Source: Mycteria americana
Lineage: Eukaryota > Chordata > Aves > Ciconiiformes > Ciconiidae
Length of the DNA: 64,000 nt
Assembly: GCF_035582795.1 (NCBI RefSeq)
Contig: NC_134379.1
Location: forward strand, 2,970,001-3,034,000
Reading direction: 5' to 3'
The position numbers were made by a program, and so were the translations under genes. This document shows, one piece after another, positions 49,401 to 61,400 of this stretch. The stretch's first letter is position 1. Each line of letters opens with the position of its first letter. Below the pieces are notes generated by a model, which was not told the DNA's origin, made no database searches, and saw only the letters and a program-made list of their open reading frames with translations.

Positions 49401-52400
49401 TCAAAGTAGTTACCTCGACTATCTCAGTGCAGACTTTTGATCTCAAGTTATGATCTTCATGCAGGATACATTGCTTAGGGCTTCCTTCTCCTTCTTCCTT
49501 ATAATCATTCAAGCTGCCAAAATAGATTTAAAGGCTTATCTGAGTCTGCCTACCATCATCCATACATATCGGTGTGTGCCATCATTGTCAGATTCACTGT
49601 ATGCAAGAAGAAACGAGCACTCACATTTGTCAGGTTGCTGAGGGTGCACCGAGAGCAAGAGATACCGGCTGGCACTGCTCTGTGCTCTCCCCTCTCCCTA
49701 CAGCTATGTAAACTGCACAAGCAGGCTTCAGGCAGCAGAGAATTTTCTAGCTTTATCATCTGTGCTGAACCAGTAGCAGCACTTAGTACTTAATATCTTG
49801 AAACTCTGAAATTTTTTTACTAATGAACTTTCCCATTAAATGCGGATCCTGCAATTAAATTTTAGCAAATGAACTCTATAAGAGGGACTGTTATGGTGAA
49901 CAGAGGTTTAGCCACTGTCGTATTCATTGTCGTATTCGTCTTACAATTGGAGGGGGTTTATGGCTGAGAGAAGAGTGGACACAGACTGCTTGACCAGGAT
50001 ATCTAAGGATGCAAACCCTGTAATCTCAGAGTACACTTATTTCCTTCCACAGCTTATGATAAAGGCACAAAGTGGTAAGACATTGTAACAATGTCATTCT
50101 CACTCTCTCTTTGACACTAAAATTCAGCAAAAGACAGAAAAGCGCTTGTGGCAGAGCAGCAGATGAGACAGTGGAGCCAGAAAGCAGCTCTTCAGTTAGC
50201 TGTAACAGCCTGTTTCATTTAGGGGGCAGAGAACCAAGCCTGGCAGGCAAAGAAACAACACTGTGTGTCACTGGAAGACTCCTGAAAGGCAGCTACAAGA
50301 CAGTATTAGAGTCGTATATGGAATAAACTTTGAAATGTTTTTAACTTCTTACATTTCTGTAGCCTGCCAGGCGTGGCATCCAGATACACCTGTGTTGCAC
50401 AAACGGATAAATTTGTGTCAGAACAGGAATGCCTTGGTTCTCTTCACATTAGTCTATATGTGAAGTTATTCAAGAATAGGTACTGGGCAGTCACACCTTG
50501 CTGTAAGCTACATTCATCTGCAGATCCTGACTTCCTCTTAAAGAATTACACATGTAAGCGTTATAAGACCACCTCTGCTGTCTCCATCACATATGAATCC
50601 AACAACTGCCCCTCATCCCCATGCATGACTTCTGAACTGCTGAAGAACGATTGCATATAGCACGTATGTGCATATAGCATTGCATCAGTGATGAATGACT
50701 GATATCACAGATGAGATGAATCCTGCTTTGTTTTATCTATGCTGCGCCTAAGGCAGCACACATCTGTGCGATGCCTTGGTAGGCAATGAGGTTCCTGAGC
50801 AGACAGATTTTTTACTAGGCTGATGCATCCAAGGCCATCACAGCTCCAAGTTCAAAAATCATTGTTCACTAGTTTGCAGCCTGTTTCCGGTGACGTGCAA
50901 TGAGGGGGCAATTTTCCATGTACACAGTGGACCCAATCACATTATTAATGCTCCATTTAAGGATCAGCCTGACTAGCGTGAGTACACTACATTGTCGTCA
51001 ATTTGTATTAACTCACTGTTTAGCTGACCTCATGCAGAACTGCAATGTGCTGCATCACCTCATCCTTCTCCAGCGTCCAAGCCAGGATGCTTTCCTGCTG
51101 CTCTTCACTTCAGCTCTGGGGGAAGGAAAGGAGCATGGTGGAAGCCTTGCATAGGAGCCATACGCAGGTGACAAGTGACATTACTTCAGCTTAAGAATTA
51201 CTCTCCTTTCTCCTATAGCAAAAGTATCAGCATAAGAATTGGAGTATCCCTTACAGGCTGCAAGTTGTGCACTGTGATACTTAAGAAAACTGGAGTCATG
51301 ATTTCTCCTAGCCCTTACATTTAGATTTTGAAGACTGGAAGCAGAAAAGCAGTTTCAGAGACAGGCGCTGCTGTCAAACGCCTTTCTCTTAGCTGTCCAA
51401 ATAACCAGCACAAACCTTTAGGTCTTCAAGACAAGCTGCAAGGTCCAGTTCCTCAGCTAGGTGTCTGTCTCCATGCGGATAGGCTTTTTGTCCTTCTTTG
51501 TGGCATTGCAGGAGATGCTTTGTTATGCCACAGAATATATCTATTGGCCTGTTATTAGATTTTTAGCCATGTTTCTAGCCATAGGATCAGTCATCATAAA
51601 CCCAGCACAAAAGACTACAAAAGGACAGTAAAGCCACAAAGTAATTTGTTTGAATTACATTTTAAAAATACTGAAAAAAGGATTTCTGAATTTTATTTGA
51701 CACTGCCTCTGTTGTAAACAAAGCAAAGCAAAGCAAAATACCCCACAGAAGCAAATCACCTTAGCCCTGCATACTCATTTTTTGTTAAAGGCCAGCTTCC
51801 TTCTTTGATACAGCAAATTTATGAGGACACATATATATGACAGAGGCTACAACAGTATCACAGGTCACAGCTAAAAACATTTTCCTCGCTCTCTGACACA
51901 AAGGAAGTAGTTTGCAAGTGTTTCTAGGGCATATCTAGAATCCTCCAATCTCTTTGGATTTTTCCTTTAGTTTATATGTGCAACAGACAACCTCACTGAG
52001 CATGTGATTTATGTATACATGTGCAAATTATAAACACTGTGCTCAAATCAGATGTGGTTACTTGTAATGCTTCACTGCCACAATAAAGCTGATTTTCAAG
52101 GCTAACTCCCCCTAATACCCTGGAATGTACATACATACAGATGCATATCATTATGAAAAATAAAATTTCTAGGTAAAAGTGACTAGAAGAGAGATGGATG
52201 ATCCCAAACGTTTGGTTTTACTTGGTTAGAGATATACAAATCTAGAAGTAAACATTTGGAACTGATTTTGCTTGTCAAAGTAGCTGATCAGGACTTCCTG
52301 AGGATGTGTAATACTTCAGAATGTATAAATAGACTTACATATATATGCTCAGTTTGTGCTCAGCAATCTCATTAATTAGAAAGACAGACTTAGATTCCAC

Positions 52401-55400
52401 TTGTTTTTAAGTTGCTTTGTCTTTTGTACTAAAGATAATAAGTTTCACAAAGCAAGCTAAAAATAGTACGAGCCCAACACAAACCAAAGCTAAAAATATA
52501 CCGCATGCAAAACTAGCTTTTGCCATTTTCATAGAAAAGGCCAGCCTTCACTCTGCTGCGAAGCCAGTGGTTACGACAGATTTTAGGGATGGATTTGAAA
52601 CCGGTGGACAATAGAGCAGTAATGAGAGCTGTGACATTCAGGGCAGGCTGGGCTTTCTGCGAAGCAGCAGGGCAGTGGGAGCACTCGCAGCTGCGTGTCT
52701 CAGAAAACAACAAATTGTCAGCGAGGACATGGCTGAAAGAGGGTGACACGAGATCTAAAGGGACAAACAAAGGAGTCAGTCAGTGAAGGAGAGAGAAGGG
52801 ATTTTAACTAAAAAGCAACAGAGATTTCTTACTGCCTCAGTAATTCAGGGTGTTAGTGGCGTAAAGGTCATTCACACTTCAAGCGATGAAATACAGTTAA
52901 TAAAAATAGCTAACTGTCAACGTATAAAATTAATAGATTTCCAACCACTTTATCCAGAAGGACAAAACCTGTTTTAGTAACTCTTTTGTGCGGATCGACA
53001 AATTAAAAGGGCAATTTTGAGCTAGCCTGAACGCCACCTGTCTCACGGCACTGAGTCAGAGGAGATGTGGGCTTCCAAGCAGCAGCTCAGCAGGTCCAAG
53101 TAGGGCAGTAAGCAGGGAACAAGTAGAACAAAGCAGATTTAGGAACTTTTACGGAATTCAGGCAATCTGACCATGGTCCAAAGAGCTTAAGGGTCTTTTC
53201 CTAGATCACACAATAGCACATTGGCAAACTGCTAACGCCCTGGCTTCCAGCCAGAAGCACTGTCCTCCATCCAGCTGCGTAAGTGAACAGAAGAGGGAGT
53301 TCTCAACTGAAGGAATTTTTTCCTCAAGTTTCCAAGCTAGGCTTGATAGCTAAAACAATTGAAAACATTTACAATAAAATGAAAACAATACGTAATTGTA
53401 TTGTTTCCCAGCGATTCTGGTGCCAAGAAACAGCTTTGGTCAGGAAACCAGTTGTAAATTTGACAAGGAAGAAACAGAGATAAGTAGGACTGCTTACTTG
53501 CCAAGAGAGACTCCCTAAATTTAACTGTCTTGAACTTTGTGAAGGAAGAGGAGGCCTTCAGCCCAGTTCAGCCATACTCTAAATTAAAACTCAGTAAAGT
53601 CAAGGTGAGACCTATGATATGGTGCATCGCTACTTAAATCAAGAATCCATAATACCATGTAAGAGCCAGATACAGTTGATAATACAGCAATTCTAAGTCC
53701 AGGAATATATGTATGCTGAATGTATATGTATACTGCATTATATTACTTCCAATGGTGACAACAATGCAAATGTCTCTATTTAATGCCAATTAGAAAAGGA
53801 GCTTTTGGAAATCCTGGCTAGTATCTAATACTATCCTGAGCAAAGCGTGGCTTAACTCATGTGTACCAGCAAGGTGTGGGAGTAAGCTATGAAACGCTCC
53901 AGGGCAGCTCATATCACAGCAATGGTTTCAGCGCCTCAACTACAAAAACAAGCAAAAAACCCCAAAACACTAAACCCCCCCATGTTCTGCTGCATATTTC
54001 TGGGCAATTAAACAACAAGAAAGAAAATGGGGGAGCTGAGGTTTGATCGAAAGAGCAGTCAGGTGAGAGGACTGCAGGACGGGGTCTCACATGCACTGAG
54101 TCCCTGTAAGAAAGGGGCTTCAGAGAAAGAGAGACGAAAGACTTTGAAGTGGAAACGGTGGAAAGGTGAAGAGCACGTTGTCAAGAGATGGGACAAAGGA
54201 TAGGTGAAGCAAGAATAGGAATTACAAATTATGAAGGAACTATTTGAATGTTGTGAACACCAAGGGAGGGAAAAGAATTGTTTAGGGTGGTTCAGTGATA
54301 TTTCTAGGAGTGATGGGATGCAGATAAGCGAGGGGAAAATGTAAGCTATTAAACAGGAAACATTTCCTGGCAGTGAAGGCTAATAGACTGTGGAAAAGTC
54401 TCCTAAGGGAAGTGGCAGGAGCCGCTCAGACAATTAAAACTAGACTAGACAACATACCTTAGGGCATAATCATGCCTAAGACCACAGACAACTGACTAGA
54501 TGTGACAAGTATCTTTCCTCCTTGCTTCAGAAATAAAGCCATAAAGCCCAGGGGGAAAAAAGGACCATTGTAAATGCAAGGTCCCTATATGTAGGGAGGA
54601 AGCATACCTGACTCAAATAAAATCCAAACACAAATTTTCCTTGTAAGTGATACAGGGTATGGCAGTTTGGTTCCTCCGGAGCAGTATTTACACTAAAGAT
54701 CCTGTTCTCTAATGTTACCTTACCGCCAACCAAAAAAAAAATCTAATTCACAATAAACATTAATTCATTGTTTGCTCAGGCATTCGGCAATGTTTAATTA
54801 GCTCGTTGTTTAAGGTTTAAGGACCTTTTTCTTAGGAATTGCTGACTTTATATCCTGTTCTACTTCATTGATACCATCTAACATTCTAAATCAGAACTGT
54901 GATAAGTACTTGATAGAAAACCAGTAATTCTTTATTAGTTTGTAGACATGAGGAATTTTGCAGGAAGCCTGCAAAAATTAGACGCTAATTATTTGGTGTA
55001 CCTTGCATTTGACAGAAGGGAAGAATACTCATGAGTGCTGGATGTAAGGCAGCAGTAGCCACTGGAGGGCTGGATTTTTTTTTATTTTAATTTTTTAAAC
55101 TTTTTCTCCCCGTCATCTTGGCTGAAAGATTTTTAGTGTGTTCACGTGTCAATCTACTAAGATGTGATTGAAAACCACAAGCGTATTTGAGAGAACCTGC
55201 CAAACACCTATCAGCTGGTATGAAGTCAGTGGTTGCTTTGTTTGAGAAGGGTTGGACTCAGACTCAGCAACAAAAGGCTCCATAACCCACTTCCATTTCA
55301 CTCCTCTGGCACAGAGACACTGTATCAGGACCACTGACAATATGATTTGGTGATATTTACCTTCCCTCAATGTTTCCTGTGGTTGTCTTTGATTTTTGTG

Positions 55401-58400
55401 GTTCTATGGTCATGGTCTAAAAGCTCCACAACCTTGAACCCGATGAACAAAGAACTTGCTGCACTTACTCCTAACTGTGAATCATACTGACTGTAAAATC
55501 TGATTGGCATTAAAGTGATGTCTAAATCACGATCACACTCCCATTGTGCAAGGCACTATACAAAGCCAGAACAGTAGACTTTCTTCCAAGAATTTACAGT
55601 AAACAGTCTGGAATACCTCAACCAACCTTGATTTCTCACCTCACAACTTTCCTCTCTGGCCTAACTCACATCCCAAAGAGTTTGAGACCAAATGTTTTGC
55701 AGGTAACTATCCTCTCACGCTGCATAGATGCTACCACCTTTAAATATTTGTGTCCAGGTTATTCCCGCAGTGCAGCATTTTTTCTCCTGAAGGTTCATGC
55801 ACATGTAGCTTGCAAAGAAAGACCACTCCCAATCATAGCGTGCTGGTGGAGCCATTATTAAAGCCTATACTGACCACTGGGCTAGAGTAGTTGCCAAAAA
55901 TATGTCTGCAGTCATTCATCGATGCAAACACGAACACATATGAAACATAATCAGGCATTGTGAAGATTGGCTTACCTGGTATTTGCTAGGCATTTATTGA
56001 TTAAAATATCGATTGAGGCACTTGGTGACATTCTGTGCTTGGAACTTCTGATTCTGCCATTTCCCAGTGGGCATGAGAAATCATTCAGTGCTGCTCAAGG
56101 TCTGGCCGCTGGCTTGTGCACACAGGCCTGAAAAAATGCAACAATCAATATTAGAAATGGCAAGTCCTAAAGCTAAGGTTTGTGAATGTTTAGAAGTGTG
56201 TCAAAATAAAACTTTGTTGAAAACATTTTTTTAATAATTACAAAATATTAGTGGAACAACAATGTAGAAATCACTGCAGTTCTTACAATACAAATGTAGC
56301 AATGGTGTTTACTTTTCTTCTCAATATTACTAAACATTTGCTAAACTAGAAAGTGAGTCAACATTATCTATAGTTTTCAGCATTAATTTAATTTTTGTGA
56401 GAGATGAACTAAAACAGTGTCATTTTTTCAAGACTATATTAATTGCCACAAGCTCATCCAAGTCTCCCTCTGTTGTTCTAGCTAGCCACATTTTATATCA
56501 AGGTTCTGTTTATAACTTATTCTAAATACTTAATAGATGGATGGTATTGCTATGCTACTGATATGAAGATAAAGGTGTTAAAAGCAGTTACGAGCCTTCC
56601 AGCAGATGTGTTATAAAAGACCACGAATGATGGTAATTAGCAATCTAATGACAGGACTCCTCCATAATAATCCCTAAAAATTGATTAGCCATTTATTAAA
56701 ATGTCTATCATTTATTAATCATAGGCAAACTGAAACTATAGTATTAATCATGATTATAAGAGGTTTTGAATTGTTACTGATTAAAATTAAATAGCCAAAG
56801 AGAACTATTCCTGTTAAAGTCCATTTAAACTTTATAACTATCATAAACAGCCATTGAAGCATGCTGCGATAAACAAAATCATGCTTACTTTCCGGACTAG
56901 ATCAACACATACTTAAATTAAATCAGCTCTCTTCCTCTGAATTTCACATTTCTTCTGACAATGAAAAAGGAAGATTAAGATGTTCTATTGAAAAATTTCG
57001 CAATCATCTGTGTGGGATCACAGCTGAGTTAGAATGAAGATTCGTCATGTCTTTCAGGAAATGAGATCCTTCATTTCTTAAAATTCCTTATTGCACCAAG
57101 TAATCTTTAACATACTTCCTGGAACGGAGTGAGATAAGTCATCTTGCATAGTGAATTTACAAGTTTATGAAAGGATAGCAAGTACAGAACTGATAAAAGA
57201 AAATTTATTTTAACACTACATATATTCAGATGTGGAACTTTTGCCTCAAGAAGTTGCTGAAGCCAAAGTTTCAAAACCAAATTATTTAGAACTGCAATCC
57301 ATCCAGAGTTCTATTTCATGCTAGCACAGTCTTTGAAAGGAACATTAACAGGTGTAAACCGATTCATTCAAGACTAGGAGGAGATCTAGAGGGAGACAGA
57401 GCTGCCTACTGCAGGGTTTTTATGCTGTCTTCTGAATTATTTGGTATTAGAACCCACTCGACTCGCTGGATGGTGTGCTCCACACTTCACAGCCAAAGCA
57501 CTCACCTCTTACCAGCCTCTGTTGTTTATATATTTAAGAAATGAAAGATCTTACTCTAATAAAATTGGGCAGACAAAACCAAGAAGTCGTCAAAACTGCG
57601 TGCCCAGTTATCACTCTCTGAGGATCACGAGTTGCGAATCCATTTCACATCTGCTTTTGGGGGGGACAATTTGTACAGTTTTTCATTCATCTAATTTTCA
57701 ATATCTGATTTTTTTTTTCTTTTTTTAGTTGGAGGCCATTGGTGCTATCAGTCACAGAAGCACGAACAGCCACACTGTGAAGGTACTGCTAAACAATTTA
57801 TTTTTCCAATCTCATTAGTGTTTGGATTATCCTGTTTTGCAAAGGGCCTCTTTACAGAAATAATGCAAAAATTCACACAACTCAGCATTTAATGCTGCAT
57901 GAGCCTGTTATATGCAAACATAAGTGCTAAACAGGATATCTAAAGAAGGGTATTTTGAAGATAGCAGTGTTTATTCTAACTCTTCATTTTGTTTCAACCA
58001 CGGATAATGCTACAAATATAAAAATAACTCTAAACGTGGTCCAGAGGTGATCATCCCAGCAAGCTGGCTATAGAGAGCTATTTAAATTCTTAAGGACAGT
58101 TACGAAAAATCCTAATGTTCTACCTACAGCTGCACCTTTTGTTTTACCAGCAGCATCCACCGAGGCTGTCTGCTCCCTTGCTCTTCCCTGTGTCCTGCCC
58201 AGCCCTCCCTAGAACTGACTGTGCTGGGAACAGCATTTCACACCCAGCACCACCACCACCACCATCATCATCATCACCACTTTCTTTTGGTTTTTGTTAT
58301 AGTTTCCAAGTTTCTCTAGTTCCTATAGTTCAGCCAACCTCAGTGGTAGTTCACTTTCTATTTTCCAGCCATTTACATGTACATATTTTCCTATTAAACT

Positions 58401-61400
58401 TAACAGAACATTCTTAACACGTATTAATATTTTTAAAACTACCAAAAATTATATGCTAAGAAAGTTCCCGCATTAAATTCCAACATCCAAAGACCTTTTC
58501 TTCAAAGATGTCTCCAATTTCCCAAGCAAGAATCTATTGACTGTTTGGTGGTTTGGCTTTATCAAGGATTTGCAGACTACAGAAAAAAAATTTTTTCTTC
58601 ATCCTTAAATAGATCCTCGACAATGGTATCAAATAGATGTCACCTGCAAAGGAAACAAACAGTCACCTATCAATATTGTCACCAAAAATGTCGCTTATGA
58701 CAAGAGCCTTAAGCGACTGGATTTTGAAGGATACGATGTGAAGGGATCTTCAAAATGGAAAATAGAAAATAATGGACATACAGGCAAGTACTGTCAAATT
58801 ATTACTGTTATTAAGGGATTTACTTGTGCCTTCACTTGGAACCATCCATTCGCTTCTTCCATGTCCTAGGCAAGTTGTTAGATATCACTACTGCTACTTA
58901 AAAGCAAGCAAGCGAAAATAAGATAGCACCCCTATATTTCAGAAATGAAACTGTCTGAACCAAGGTCTCCTGGGAACTTTGTGGGAATTATCTAGTTTTT
59001 GGATCCTGGACATGATCCTTGAGCGTCTCAGCAGAAATTGTTTCTGTGTATATGCAGAAACAGAATTTGAGATGTCTAGGAAACCTCTAGGACTAGGAGG
59101 CAGGTGAGCATAGGGGTTTAAGACCACAGTTTTGGCAGAGGCTCCTATACCCTTCATTTCTGGGCTTGCCCTTTCTGACTCTTGCTTCTGCACAAAGAAG
59201 AATTCTGCTGAAGAAGACCATAATCGGGGAAAGACATTCAACCAGTGGCTTGCAGTGTGTGCGTCTTACTAGTTCTTTAAATAATGAGCTGAAATCTTCT
59301 CAGATTTCAGCCTATTTTCTGTGCACACGGAAGTAATCTGATGTGAGCTTGCTGATCAGCTACTTACTGATTCAGTAAACAGTGAATCAGTGAACAGCAA
59401 ATCAGTAGTGAATCCGTGAAATAGCACTGTTTCACTGCCGCCACTTTTCTTCACTAAAAGCAATACTAATGATGATGCTTCAACACTATTATGCTAAAAT
59501 ACTTTAACTTTAAAAACAAATCTGTTGTCCTTTTTTTTTTTTTAATTATCTATAGGTCTTCTTAAAATCTTAGATGGATTGGTTTAGCTGCCAAATCCCT
59601 AAAATGGAAAGTTGCAAGTGGCAAATATTTTCCTAACTTAAAATGGAAAAGTATGGAGGTAGACAGCTGGGTCCATTCTCACAGCCAGAGATTCTAGTTT
59701 AAAATATCAGTATTTTGACAAACCATACAAAAAAGGTTTTGACTTTTCACTAGTATACGGGTTAATGACTTTATCATTACAGAATGATATTCTAGAATCT
59801 CCATATTACAGTCGCTGTGCATAGAAATATCTTTTACACAAAAACTAATATTCATAAGGATTGGTCAGAATTTTCATCTTTCCCAGCCATGGATTAGGAT
59901 TAGGATTAGGTTTTCAATCTGGGCTTTTTAAGTGTCTTCCTTCTGAGGGCAACCAATTCCTGTGCTACAATGAGTACAACACTAGAACTGTTCTTGCCTA
60001 AAATACAGCTGCAATTAGAAGCTCTACGTGACAGTAGACTATCATTATGTTTGATGATGTGCAGATAGCAAAGGTCAGTGTCTCAAAGGTCCTACAATCT
60101 AAATAAACAAAGCCAACAAAGATATGTTACTCATCTATTTACAGATAAAAAAGCAAAGTAACTAAATGACTCACGCAAGCTTCCAGTTCATTTGGAATTC
60201 AGAATAGAAATGAAATCTCTGGGGCTTCAATCTAGGTCAAAACAATCTTTCCTATGGAAAGAAAAGTACTGTGCTTAATGTAGAGGTCTTAGTAAGTAAA
60301 TTTTAAAAATATATCCCAAATGTCTCAAGCACAGGAAGTGACGGTGATTTATAGCTAGAAAAATATCTCCTAAGAAAATTTTGTTTTGCTGTTAGCAACA
60401 GATCAAGCATCACATTAAATAGATACAATGACTTAGATGCTTAGGCTTAAGTTGCAACACTACTCTAAATTAAAACAGAATATCTTTAAACCCTGCCTAA
60501 AACAAATGTTACAGTGCAGACAATAGGAGATAAAAATGATGCTTAAAACCCAAATAAACGGTCAACAAGTTTACTTTTAAGAATACTTTGACAGAGGGTG
60601 TTCACCTAGACAAAAAATGAAGGAATGTGGGGTCTTCTGAAAGGTATAAGTAGCTCTGACTCCTGGGGTTATAATGGCAGTGAACAAATCCCCCCTTGCA
60701 ATCAAGGAAAGACAGTCTATTACCTTGTTTTCTTCAAAATGCAATTAACTGATGATACTCCAAAGGGTATGTCAATGGCTGCCATAAAAGTCTATAAAAC
60801 CCTTACCCTAGAACAATCCAAAGTAGCGCTCTGTCCTTTTCCTCCATTTTACAAAGGGAAACAAGTACTATCAAATTTATTTTCTTTCTTATTATTTATT
60901 CAACTGAAGTAACAGGTAGCTCAGCTCTCCAGCAAGTGAGGCTCTACAGAAGTCATTCAAGTTCACAGAGCAAATCCTAGGTAGACATGGGATCAGAAGC
61001 TCCAAGTGCTGTGCCATAGAGGGATGCCCAAATGCTGTTGCATGTTACTGGGAAGTGAGCTATGATATTTCTCCCTTTCATCTCAAATTAATCACAGCTA
61101 GCATTTTGTAAGAGTTCAGCTTCTGCAGAGTTGAACTTCTGGAACATTAGGTATGAAAAACCAAGCCAGAAATTTAGGATAAATTTGAATCTCAAGAACA
61201 GGCATCTCTCTACTCTCAAATATTATTAATGTATGATCTGATTTTTTTTTTTTTAAACTACTTATTTGTTTTCCCCAGTTAAAGTAAAATTAAGCACATT
61301 CCCTAAAATGGGAGGCGGCGGTCTGGGAAGAAAGTACAAGGCGATAGAATTTCATTTGCACTGGGGAGTCCAAGGTGTGCAGCAATACCTTCCTGGCTCA

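Larger units (their letters stand above)
46527..57728 (+). other. Intron 1 of the CA4-like gene (11.2 kb)
   Basis: By far the longest intron in the window. It is AT-rich and holds several MIR-like fossils, one old CR1-like fragment at about 54260-54490, and a dense ATTA/TAAT block at 56220-56810. No exon was recognised inside it. Confidence 0.7.

Noticed and set aside
59368-59425. Imperfect repeats of GAATCAGT
   Set aside because: Too short and irregular to call an array.
59891-59910. Telomere-like GGATTA repeat
   Set aside because: Only three copies, and the unit is TTAGGA, not TTAGGG.
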